Assembly: GCA_963576735.1 (NCBI GenBank)
Contig: OY755174.1
Coordinates: 10,354,001-10,418,000, forward strand
Direction: 5' to 3'
DNA length: 64,000 nt
Origin: Bedellia somnulentella
Taxonomy: Eukaryota; Arthropoda; Insecta; Lepidoptera; Bedelliidae
The position numbers were made by a program, and so were the translations under genes. Below, piece by piece: positions 1 through 11,409 of this stretch. The notes beneath the pieces were generated by a model. It saw nothing but the letters and a program-made list of their open reading frames with translations, made no database searches and had not been told where the DNA came from. How positions within the stretch are numbered: position 1 is the stretch's first letter; the number at the start of each line of letters is the position of its first letter.

Positions 1-162
1 GTCAGGGCGATCTTGCCAATACATCGGACAGCCGCATTTCGTGGTTCTTTTAGATTTGCAGCGTCCAAGTGCTGGAACGACCTCCCACCACCAATTCGGG
101 ATGTAGTTGGCAGGAACACTTTTAGGCGTAAACTAAGGGAGTTCCTGCTGGCTCATCAGTAA
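1..162 (+). mobile_element. 3' end of a non-LTR retrotransposon ORF2 (partial)
   Basis: Frame 1 is open from the window edge to a TAA at 160-162 (53 codons). The peptide has the C-terminal signature seen after the RT domain of Jockey/CR1-type LINEs, including FRFAASKCWNDLPPPIR and a basic FRRKLREFLL end. The 5' part lies outside the window. Downstream AT-rich sequence up to about 750, with AATAAA-like and T-rich stretches, is probably its 3' UTR. Clade assignment is tentative. Confidence 0.6.
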
Positions 163-1457
163 CCTTTTGTATTAAATATTAAATATATATATGTGTATTA
201 TACTTATTATCATTATTAACAAAAACATACTTGTATTATACTGAAATATTGTGTAGCAGTATTATACAGTCCTTGACTTTGAATACGTCTTTACGTTGAA
301 GCTAAGTTTCCCACACTTTAATTTTATAATAATTTGTGTAATTGATATATAAATCGTAGCCATCATAGATATGTATGTAGTAATATTTAAATAGGTATTT
401 AGTTTATATCTTCATTATAGGTATATGTAATAAGTAACGAAATTAGTTTTATTGTTTTTCTTTTTTATTTTAATATATTCAACCGTTTGTGATTCTTGAG
501 ATGACTCAGATGTCACTCTATAATGGTGCTGGCTGAAAATCAGTACTGTGAGTCGAAGGCTTACAGAAAATGCTGAGACAGTACCGATTCGCTGTTGCAG
601 TGGCGCAAGAAGTATTGATACTCTGTATCTTAACTGTCGCGTTTCAGTGTTGTACATGTGTGTTTTTTTTTTGTTGTATTTTTATATGTGTTTTTTTTGT
701 GTGTTGTATTTGTAAAATAATTGTTTATCTTGTGCCTACAACGGCGAATAAACGTATTTTCTTTCTTTTTTTTTCTTTCTATATAATGAGGTTATCTGCT
801 ATGGTCGGACTGAGAAATGAGGGGTAAGAACGTTATTCCACCTTCCTGAGACGGAGCTACTAAAAATTTTGTGAGCTAGGAGCCAAAATTTGTCTACTTT
901 TCAGAAGCCTAGCGTTCTGAACGTTATTCCACTAGTCTGAATGGAGATGCCGTGACTTTCAGACGTCTTCATTCAGTCAAATGGAATAAGCTCTTAAGGA
1001 ACTAATATAAAAAATACGTTAGGTACCTATACATATATAGAAACTGTTCCGATAGCAATACGTTAAGAAAAAATCAATAAAGAAAGGAAGGTGTAGACCT
1101 TATAAATATTAACTGTGTATCTCAATAAAAGCCTCAATTCCTAATTTTATTTATTTAAATTGAATAACCATAGTACTTCAATCGGTACAGCATTAGCAAA
1201 GCCTTAAATGTATCTGAGATAACCAACTACTGTATCGCTGTAGCAAGGTTTGTGTTCATGTTCAATTCCAGGATATGGACCACGCTTGTTTTTTTAAGCC
1301 AATGGAGAACACAAATGGGACAAAATATCTGTACCAAATGCACTTGAAGCTTTAGTATACACCATATACTGTATGTATGTACACATTTCCGATGCAGCGA
1401 CCTCGAGAAGTTCGACCCTATCAACAACAACTTTATTTTAATTCCTATTTCCTCAAC
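163..1457. other. AT-rich non-coding stretch
   Basis: No convincing gene. 163-750 is probably the LINE 3' UTR. At about 921-988 a short imperfect inverted repeat (TATTCCACTAGTCTGAATG against its partner) suggests a decayed small TIR element. The short ORFs here are low-complexity T-rich translations. Confidence 0.4.
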
Positions 1458-1508
1458 TCTGGCTACCCCTGCTAGAGATTTATAGCCGTGATTATATGTA
1501 TGATTATA
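1458..1508 (+). repeat. SINE-like repeat family A, 3' fragment
   Basis: Carries only the family's 3' end: CTGGCTACCCC, then GATTTATAGCCGTGA and a tatg-type tail. It lies tail-to-tail with the next copy at 1572-1818, forming an inverted pair. Confidence 0.6.
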
Positions 1509-1571
1509 TTTTTATATTTCAGTGAGTCATGATAGTCTCGTATAATAGGGAAAATAATAGACACATACAAA

Positions 1572-1818
1572 AACTTTTATACATACATATAATCACGGCT
1601 ATAAATCCCTTGATGGGGTAGCCAGAGCTAAGGAATTAGAAATTTTTCAACCACTTTTGGAAGTTGAGTGGGAAAAAGATATTAAAATAAAGATTGTTGG
1701 CGATGGTTCTCCAACTTCATCACCCAAAAATCCCTTAAAAGCCCCAATACCTTTAGTCGTCTCTTACGTACACCCACCGGAAGAGGGGTAGTGCTATTCT
1801 ATGCCAACACTACACAAC
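1572..1818 (-). repeat. SINE-like repeat family A, near full length
   Basis: About 245 bp. On the plus strand it reads ACATACATATAATCACGGCTATAAATCCC, GGGGTAGCCAGAGC, CAACCACTTTTGGAAGTTGAG, CACCCAAAAATCCC, then TAGTCGTCTCTTACG and TAGTGCTATTCTA...CACTACACA. Its simple tail (TATG)n lies at the left end, so the element runs minus. It has no coding capacity. Confidence 0.75.
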
Positions 1819-1865
1819 AAGGAAAAAGATTTATCTAGTGTTTTAAACTCAAACTTTTATTGCAT

Positions 1866-2121
1866 ACCTTACATACATACATATTCTCACGGCTATAATT
1901 CCCTAAACGGGGTAGCCAGAGCTTTGGAATGAGAAATTCCTCAGCCACTTTTGGTAGTTGAGTGGGGAAAAGATGGTAATAATAAATGTTTTTGGTGCCG
2001 GGTCTCCAATCATATCGCCCAAAAATCACTTGAAATGCCCTTATACCCTTAGTCGCCTCTTACGATCACCCACGGGTAGAAATGGGGTAGTGTTATTCTA
2101 AGCCGACACTACACAGCACTA
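1866..2121 (-). repeat. SINE-like repeat family A, full length
   Basis: Same modules in the same order as the 1572-1818 copy: a catacatacatatt tail, CACGGCTATAA, GGGGTAGCCAGAGC, CAGCCACTTTTGG, ATCGCCCAAAAATC, TAGTCGCCTCTTACG, and GCCGACACTACACAG at the far end. Confidence 0.8.
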
Positions 2122-2911
2122 TTGCATACCTCAAGTGTACAAATAGTTGGTGTAATCACGGTACAGTAATAAATAAGGACATGGACCCTGTTGGGCACAA
2201 GCAATTTCACAAGAGGGCTAAAGATACTATAAAACTAAAAATTTATAATTAGATTAATAGGTAGCATAACATACATACAGAATTTATTTGGCATTTTGTA
2301 TCATAAAACTATAAAAACTCCATGCGTACGCAAGCTTGAGCGACGAATAGCTGGGTTGTGACGTCACATCGTCACCTTGCCCGCGCCAACTGCATTTAAC
2401 TCCGTCGGCCGAAATGCGCACTTTAAACCTAAATATTTCAGTCATTTTTCAAGTTGTGAAAAAAGTAAAAATACAGTTTTTGTCGTAATTTTTTTGCTGT
2501 ATAAAATAAAGAAACGTTGATCAGGTCCATTATATAAATCACATCAAATTAAGGTTATTCACGGAGTGGGGAAAACATTTGGTAAACGTAAAGGTAAGTG
2601 TCGGCAAGAGGCTACCGCACGCAACCTAGCAGTCTGCAGTGCCCGCTCCGCGCTGCTCTATAGGGATTTGTATGATACACCGTCCGACGCAGGCGGCTCA
2701 GTGGCGCGTGGCCTGCGAGTGACGTAGGTACTATACGCAGTACTTTCTGATTTTTTAGTCATTTAGATTATTATGCCGTTAATCAGGTTCTCATACCTGC
2801 CTTCCTCAGCCCAAGACGTATACGTTATTGATTCACCCCTCTTTGATGGAAGTAAAATCATTATTTCATGCCTCATCATCAAATGCTGGCTCTGCTCGGC
2901 TGTCACGCCCC
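2122..2911. other. Unassigned non-coding stretch
   Basis: No gene recognised. Part (about 2340-2740) is GC-richer than its surroundings and has the texture of an old repeat (TGACGTCACATCGTCACC; CGGAGTGGGGAAAACA), but I cannot assign a family. The 114-codon open frame beginning at 2773 runs through the foldback MITE at 2912-3042 and has no domain signature. Confidence 0.35.
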
Positions 2912-3042
2912 CTGATTACGTATCTTTTGCGACTGACGATTGTCGATGTCAATGTCATCAATTTGTATGCGATTTGAGACTTTTGACAGCGATAATATTG
3001 CAACTTGCGACACAATCGCAGTCGCTAAAGATACGTTATCAG
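2912..3042. mobile_element. Short foldback MITE
   Basis: Arms CTGATTACGTATCTTTTGCG at the left and its near-complement at the right (CGCTAAAGATACGTTATCAG) pair over about 35 bp, leaving a short middle of about 60 bp. Too small to encode a transposase. The target duplication is not clear. Confidence 0.55.
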
Positions 3043-6000
3043 CCCCACGTTCGGCGGTCGGATAGCGGCAGCGTCCTGCCGAATGCTATTTTACATGGCA
3101 GAATTGTAAAAATATAAGAACTAGTACCTCTGCCACTCTTTCAGAACCAAATGGATAGGGGGCGAGCGCTATCTCTGTAACATCCTAATGGAAGTAAGCA
3201 TACGGCTCGTATTTTTATAATATATTGTCGGAAAATAAAAAGCTCAGAGTAATGTAGCAGGCTTCACTATTTATTTCATTAAAAAATATATATTACAAAC
3301 TATCTTTTATACACGATATTCAAGATAGAAAGATCAACCAAAAATAAAATAATAACTCCCACTTTCAAGTCTGTTTTGTTCCTGCTACTGTTTTAACTAA
3401 AATATACATTTTATTGGTACACTAAATAAATCATGTGTCATATAACAGACATGTAAGTTTTTTGTATCTAGCCTAAAATATTCCCGGTGAGTATCGGCAA
3501 ATCGATGTTTTTGTTCATAAATATGGTATCAAAATATTTAAAAATAAAAATGCTATCAATATATTAAATTACTAAAAGCAGCACGAAATGTCTATTTTCA
3601 CACATTTATGTTATAATGTAATTTTGTTATAAACTCATTGATAATTATTTTATATTTATATACATTTGATGAATAACCCAGATTTCACTTGAAATATTTT
3701 ACTCAGGATGCTAAAAAAACTGTCTTGTCAAAACAACAAAATCAATTCCAACTAACAATTAAAAAATCTCCTTATCATTAGCATTTATATAATTAGGTGC
3801 AACTTAATATATTCCCTAAATTACTAAGATAAATAAAACATTTTTGAAGCAGACGAAAATTATCCAAGTGTATCTTAGGTGCCTGATTAAATTAGATGAA
3901 TAAAGACAAGTTTTTGATTTCGGTTAGCCATTACAAACGCTATCAGGAATAAATGCGCTAACACATTAAGCACTTTAAAACTAATTACTTTTTATTGCTT
4001 AGTTTTAATATTGAGTTGTACCAATGTATACCACTAACGTTCCTATAAATAAATTTAAATATTAGCTAACCTTACAATGTCACGTTATATTACATTGGAT
4101 TTTCCATAACTTAATAAGTATTAACTATTTCGTTATGTTTTCTTCCAATAGTAACAAGCATTCTATCAAAACATTTACACATATAACTTTCAAAATCGAA
4201 GCCGACATATTGTGAAGATGTTTTATTTTGTTATAAAAATACAATTTAATTATATAAAATACGATGCCAAGAAGATATTTAATTACAAGAGCAGGTTAAG
4301 CTATCAGTCTTGTAGTACAATGGCTCCAAGTAATTTTGTTCACTTTAATTGAACCAGACACCCGCGATTATTACGAAAACACGTGTAAAACTGTTCGCCT
4401 TAATATAACAATCCCACTGATTCAGATCAACTGAACTTGTTGTGGGGAAATAATGTTAATTTCTTAAGTTATTTTGGTGGATTTGTTTAGTTTAAGAAAC
4501 ATTGTTAAACAGATATGTAAGTTTAAGTATACATATCACCGATTAGAGTTCCGAGTGAACATAACATAACACACAGTATTAAACTTTAAGGTATGCGGTT
4601 CAGTTCATACCAACCTTATTTTTAGAGTAGCCAACAATTTTAAAAGAGATTCACTTAACTCAATGGTGTAAAAAAAGACAACAGTTATTGTGATTCATGT
4701 TTTTATAAGTTCGGTGATATGTATTTTCCTGAGTATTTCACAAAGCATGTCGTATCGTGGCACTACATAATATATTTAATAGTTTTCCGGGACAGTGATG
4801 GTATACATTTTTGGTTTATAGCGCGTTAGTAGCGCTTTGTGAATCTGATCTTTTAATTGGAAGTAATATCATTTCTTTAATCTTTATTTTATAATGTGGT
4901 TCTTGTAAACTAGATTAAGCAAAGATTTGAAGAACACATAAACAATAGACCATGCTAGATTGATGAACTGGAGAGAATAAAACACAAATTTGGTTAAAGC
5001 TCTTTCAGGTTTTTTTAGTCAGAACTTGTTAAATTAAATAAAATTATAAAGATAAGTGACTTTTTTAGATTTGAGAATATGAGTAATGTATTAAACACAG
5101 CAATATTTGAAATATAAAAATATAAGATAAAATATTATAAATGCGGAAGATTGTGTGCTTGGAACAAGAAAATACATGGCTTATTGTGTTCAAAATTAAT
5201 AAAAAAGCGACGTACAAGAGCAATGTGTTAACCATGATTGTTTTACCTACTATTTAAGTCATCAAATTGGACTTCGCAAATAGTAACTTATAAAATAATT
5301 ACTCTTATATACCTACACTACACAAGGCTCAATAAACTTATCTATATCAGCTAAGTTTGTCATTTTGTTCAGTAATGACATGCCGAACAAACCTCAAACA
5401 GATAAACCATTAAGAGGTTCTCCCTCATTTGCACCAATTTTGCGCGACGGCGATGACATGATTATTAACAACTTGCTTCGGTCTCTTTATCAACGATTAC
5501 AATTTTCATTGACATGTCTATCATGATCAAATTATAAATCCTTGATTTAGGAACCGATGCTTTCAAGGATATAGCACTTTACAAATATAATTATAGAACA
5601 ATAAAAAATATGGTAAACTTATTTACGAGAACAAATTACAACTAAATCAATAAAATATTTGATTAATAATAGGTATTTAGCCCCTTTGGAAAATATAACC
5701 TAAGAATTACAATACTGGAAGTACAAAATTAAGTCATAGTTATGCATAAAACGCATGTGTAAATAAAAATATTCGTGCATGTTCGCAGATTGACATGCAA
5801 GTGATCTTGAGAATGTAACAACCCTTCCACCTCTCGTCTCTTAGAATTCAGTAAAATTAGTTTTCTTTTAACATCTCTGCGTGAATTAATTAACAACGAT
5901 TAAAGCTGCTATTTCATATCAATAATCTTGTTAATTTTACTTTTACTTGAGAAAATACAATCGTTTTATTTATGATAAAAAAACGTTCAGATAGTGCATT

Positions 6001-6064
6001 TGAGTGTAATAAACGAGACGCAAATGAACAATTTCTTTCCAAATTATCTTCTTTTAATATGTGT
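3043..6064. other. Long AT-rich single-copy-looking region, possible tango 3' UTR
   Basis: About 3 kb with no coding signature and, unusually for this window, no recognisable repeat. It lies immediately downstream, on the minus strand, of the tango stop codon and its duplicated last exon. Minus-strand AATAAA motifs occur, for example near 3269-3274. It may be a long 3' UTR or plain intergenic DNA; the sequence alone does not decide. Confidence 0.3.
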
Positions 6065-6358
6065 ACAGCTTCTTTTAATTAAATCGTTCATTCAAACTTG
6101 ACATTTGTCGCGACAATTCCATTTATCAATAGACGTTACATCCATCCTGCTTACTTTATCTGAACATCAATTCATCAGCATTTAATTGAGTCCAGGTTTA
6201 TATGAGTGACGCTATAATAGAGGGTTGCCAGGGTGTCAGGGTGTGTGCGTTCGCTAGTCGAAGTTGGAGTTGAACATGTTGATGTTGAGGTCCTCGAAAG
6301 TGGCGCTTCTGCTCTGGTCCAGGATCTGCAGCATCTCGGACAGCTCGTGCGGCGCGTG
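6065..6358 (-). pseudogene. Tandem copy of the tango terminal exon and 3' UTR
   Basis: Nearly identical to 6393-6680 in the same orientation. It contains the end of the coding exon from the [10 protein letters not shown] region through the [14 protein letters not shown]-terminus and TAG (about 6253-6358), plus the following 3' UTR sequence. The reading frame over the copied part is intact (SRS replaces SGG). The copy ends at CACGCG, before the first 13 codons of the true exon. Directly upstream on the minus strand there is no good AG acceptor, so it is probably an unspliced duplicate, though a more distant acceptor cannot be excluded. Confidence 0.8.
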
Positions 6359-6576
6359 CGCACAACATCCGCAAATAGTACACACGTACATTACAGCTTC
6401 TTTTAATTAAATCATTTATTCAAACTTGACACTTGTCGCGACAATTCCATTTATTAACAGCTATCGTTACATCTATCCCGCTTACTTTATCTGAACAGCA
6501 ATTTATCAGCATTTAATTGAGTCCAGATTTATATGAGTGATGCTATAATAGAGGGGTGTCAGGGTGTGTGCGTTCG

Positions 6577-9500
6577 CTAGTCGAAGTTGGAGTTGAACAT
6601 GTTGATGTTGAGGTCCTCGAAAGTGGCGCCCCCGCTCTGGTCCAGGATCTGCAACATCTCGGACAGCTCGTGCGGCGCGTGCCCGCCCTCGGTCGCCGGC
6701 GCGCCTTGCCATGACCACATGCCTGCGAAAATTAAGATCTTTTACTTTACATTTTTTAAAGATGTATTTGTCTTGTGTAGTATGAGTTGGTAATTTATAT
6801 TTGTTGGAGTTGGTAATGTCTAACTCGCACTAGACTAGCGTGGTCACCCTATTTAGTAGGCTTGCTTCCCTAGGTGGGGACTTATGTTAACTGTGATACT
6901 AAATTAACCTCATCATCATTCAGAGTTCAATGTGTTAATGTGGATAAGAATCTGGATTCTTACAATCATACTTTAAAGCAAATATTTTTATTACATACAT
7001 ATACTCACGGCTATAAATCCCTAGAAGGGGTAGCCAGAGCCAACCGCATTGCCCAAAAATCCCATAAAAGCCCCAATACCACCGGTATTAATAAAAAATT
7101 GCGCTGACAGTTTAGTCTTGCCATTATGTATTATTTTTAGACGATCTATTGAAGAAGGCATAGTGCCTAAGATGTGGAAATCTGCTTTTATTACACCCGT
7201 ACACAAAAGTGGTGATAAAACTAATGTTAGAAATTACAGGCCGATATCGAAACTTTGTATTTTCGCAAAAATTTTTGAAAAAATTATTTATCGTCAGGTT
7301 TACTCGTCACTGCAGTCTTTTTTCTCCCCTGTACAACACGGATTCCTGAGACGTAGGTCCACTACGTCAAATCTGCTTGTTTTTAATGACTATGTATCTT
7401 CAAAGATGGAGCTAGGTGAGCAGGTGGATACTGTTTTTACTGATTTTAGCAAGGCGTTTGATCGTATTGATCATTTGCTACTCCTTGAAAAGTTATCATA
7501 CGCCGGAATACACGGTAACCTGTTCCGATGGTTTTCCTCTTACATCGAAAATCGAACGCAGGCTGTTGCATTAAATGGTTTCACGTCCACCTGGCGTCCT
7601 ATTCTGTCGGGTGTTCCACAGGGTTCTTTATCAACGACATTGATCTCTGTTTTGAACACTCTAAATTCTTACTATATGCTGATGATACTAAAATTTTCAG
7701 TTCTATCGGGAATTTCATAGACTGTGAACTCTTTCAACGCGATCTGGAGAGATTCGTACAATATTGCACGAGAAATAAACTCGATTTAAATATATCTAAA
7801 TGCTTTACAATTACTTTTACCCGGAAGCCGCAACCTATTAACTTTACTTATAGTCTATCTCATGAACCCCTCGCTAAGACCAATTTAATGAAAGATCTTG
7901 GAATTATACAGGACACTAAAATTGCCTATGATCATCATATTGATTATATAATCAAAAAGGCTTTAAAAACCCTTGGCTTTATTGTACGATCTACATCCGA
8001 GTTCAAAACCTTAAAACCAATAAAGGTCTTATTTTGTTCGTATGTGCGTAGTATTCTTGAATATGCCTCGGTGGTATGGAACCCACAATATAGTGTACAT
8101 ATTAACAGAATAGAATCTATCCAAAAGAGGTTTCTTAGGTACCTACAGTACAAATGTAAGCGACGCGATCATGGATACGAGACCCGATGTAAAAGGTATC
8201 ATTTCCTGCCTCTAGTTATAAGAAGGAAAATAGCTGACGTCACATATTTAATAGATATTATTAATGGTAATATAGACTGCTCATCTTTATTGGAGAATAT
8301 TAAAATTAACGTACCTACTAGATTAGCTATTAGACATAATAAACCATTGGCGAGTTTGCATGCAAGAACCAACTACCGTCAAAATTCGTTCTTTTTAAGA
8401 ACGAGTAAATTGTTCAATGAGCTGGTAAAGGAACACAAAGATCTGGACCTATTTTGCACAAAACCCGCAGAGATAAGGCGTATCTTAATAAATGACTTTT
8501 TTTAGTCCCAATGTGAGCGCAAAAGCTACTTCATAAAATTATTGTTAAACTTTTTAAGATATTTATTAGATTAGTTGATAAGTCTTCCTCCTATGTTTTT
8601 TATTTGCGAATACTTGTTATTGGCTTAGTCGATAACTGAATTTGTAAACATTTGTTGTATTATTTAGCTGTAAGTATTCCGAACTAATAAATAAATAAAT
8701 AAATACCGTTAGTCGCCTCTTACGTACACCCATCGGTGAAAACGGGGTAGTGCTACTCTAAGCTGACACTACACGGCTACTTATTACTTAGTTCTAGAAC
8801 ATGTGTAGAGGACTCTCTTAAAGCTTTTTTTATAACATACCTAGTTCGAATTTAAATGTATAGTTTTTTTTGTGTACTTGTTATATATTCAACCAAGTTT
8901 CGTATGTGNNNNNNNNNNNNNNNNNNNNNNNNNNNNNNNNNNNNNNNNNNNNNNNNNNNNNNNNNNNNNNNNNNNNNNNNNNNNNNNNNNNNNNNNNNNN
9001 NNNNNNNNNNNNNNNNNNNNNNNNNNNNNNNNNNNNNNNNNNNNNNNNNNNNNNNNNNNNNNNNNNNNNNNNNNNNNNNNNNNNNNNNNNNNNNNNNNNN
9101 NNNNNNNNGGTAGCCAGAGCCAACCGCATTGCCCAAAAATCCCATAAAAGTCCCAATACCGTTAGTCGCCTCTTACGTACACCCATCGGTGAAAACGGGG
9201 TAGTGCTACTCTAAGCCGATACTACACGGCTACCTATTACTTAGTTCTAGAACATGTGTAGAGGACTCTCTTAAAGCTTTTTTTATGACATAGTTCCAAT
9301 TTAAATGTATAGTTTTTTTTGAGTACTTGTTATATATTCAACCAAGTTGCGTATGTAAGTAATTTATCATGGTTGTTAACGGTGAGGAAAAACATCGTGA
9401 GGAAACCCACATGACTGAGTTGTACTTAGTCATGTGACAGTGTATTCGTACAAAACGGCGATAGGCCTGCCCCCTATCACGTGAGTACACTGTCCATGCA

Positions 9501-11370
9501 AAACGTGGGCACTCTGAACACCAGGTGACAAAGTCACGTGATGTTCAGAAGTATTAGTACCTCTGCCAACCCCTTCGGGGATATTCGGCGTGAACTTTTA
9601 TTTTTATGTTTTGTTTTATTATTTCGTATGTGTTGTCATATTTTTTTTATTTCACAACTTGTTCGAGTAGCCTTTCTCATTTAACGTAAATGTGGATACT
9701 CACCGTGTGTGGGGTGCGGCGGATGCGGCGGGTGCGCGGGATGCGGCGCGTGGTGCGCGTGGTGGTAGTGCGCGGGCGCGGGCGGCAGGTACGGCGCGGC
9801 GGGCGGGGAGCGCGCGGGGGACGCGTTCTCGCCGCCGCCGCCGCCGCCCGCGTTCTCGCTGTAGCCGTAGCTCTCGCCTACGCCTACGTTGGCTACGCCA
9901 CCGGCGCCGCTCTGTGGAGATAGGTTTAAGGTTAGGTCACTTGTGATGAGTAAGCGAGACTAACTTTTGCCTGAGGAGTCAGTGCGTGTTAACATTCTGA
10001 GGAGTACTCGGCCAAGCATTAGAGCAAAGCACTCTGTTTTGCTGTCTCGGCCGAGTAGAAGTTTACTGTATCGTTCGTTTACAAGACGATGTGCTGATCT
10101 ATGTCAGGTTTTTGGTGTACACAATAGACTTGTTGACAGCGTCAAACTTGATCCATTCATTTTATTATTCACATTTTAGCAGAACAGTATATATTGGTCG
10201 CTTTTTTTTTAAACTGCGTGGTGTAAGGTACATAAGGATATTCCTACAAAAATATTTCATAGTTTTAAAGGTCTTTGGATCTGATTCTTAAAACAAAGAT
10301 ATCCATTGGTTTAGACTTCAATAAACCACATAAATACCTACATACATATTCTCACGCCGTTAGTTCCCACTGGGGCAGGCAGAGACTATCGATCGCCATT
10401 CATTAAACTGGAATCATGTAAAAATACAAAGTATGATATCAACAATATTTGTAGTGTAGTTACCGGTCGCAGCGTGGTCCAGGTGGTGACGGGCGGCGTG
10501 GCGGCGGGGCGGTGCGGCGAGTACTCGTTGCCGTAGTGCGCGTACTGGCCCGCGCCCGCCGCGCCGCCCGGGGAGCGCGCGCCGCCCACCACCGCGGTCG
10601 ACACGCCCACTGGAGATACAGGGTGTGTTACATGTGATGTGTGGCTTTCGATTCAAATGGAGTCAATACACCGTATCATACCGTGACTAAGGTAGAAGAA
10701 TAAAAAAAACTTCGTATTCAAAAGTATGCGAACATGCCTACTAGGGCGTGCCGTCAACGACCGCCAATGTGGCGAGCTATGCACGGAGCGTCAAATACTT
10801 TTGCCGGTACACTAAAAAAACTGACACTGAAACCATAACGCACAGTTATGTTATGCTGAAGATACTTTCTTGTAGACATAGTAGTCCGTAACGTGCGTAT
10901 TAGTTTCCAGTGCCAACACGATCAAGGTATGGTATGATATAATGTAATGGGTAAGGACCTTAAAACAAAACGTTGCAAGGAACGAAGAAGTATTTCTTTG
11001 ACGACTTCAAATAGACTTTTTAAACTCTCGCGGTTTGTAAACATGAATGACTTGAAATAGCTTGCAGTTTTAAGTGTAAAGAGTTAAAATATTATATTAG
11101 ACTTTATATTAATAAGAGCATCTATATGGCAGTAGTTTCATAACATCGCGGTATAAAAATGTTGTTATCGGCCCTCAGTTACCCGGCACACATAAAGTCA
11201 TGTCGAAGCCGCACAGGCCCAAGGGCCAGCAGCAACCAATCCTTTCGAAATCTATACTATAATAAGACTGTAACAAGGTCAAAACTGTACATTGAAGAAA
11301 AAAAAATAAAAACCGGTGGAATATGTTTTATTTTCGATACTGAAGCCAAATTTGCTATTTTTGAAAAAAA

Positions 11371-11409
<39 letters not shown>

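Noticed and set aside
2773..3117. 114-codon ORF
   Set aside because: It runs through a foldback MITE, has no domain signature and no neighbouring splice context.
8852..9214. ORFs running through the N block near 9 kb and also 32933-33199
   Set aside because: Open only because N translates as X; no real sequence supports them.
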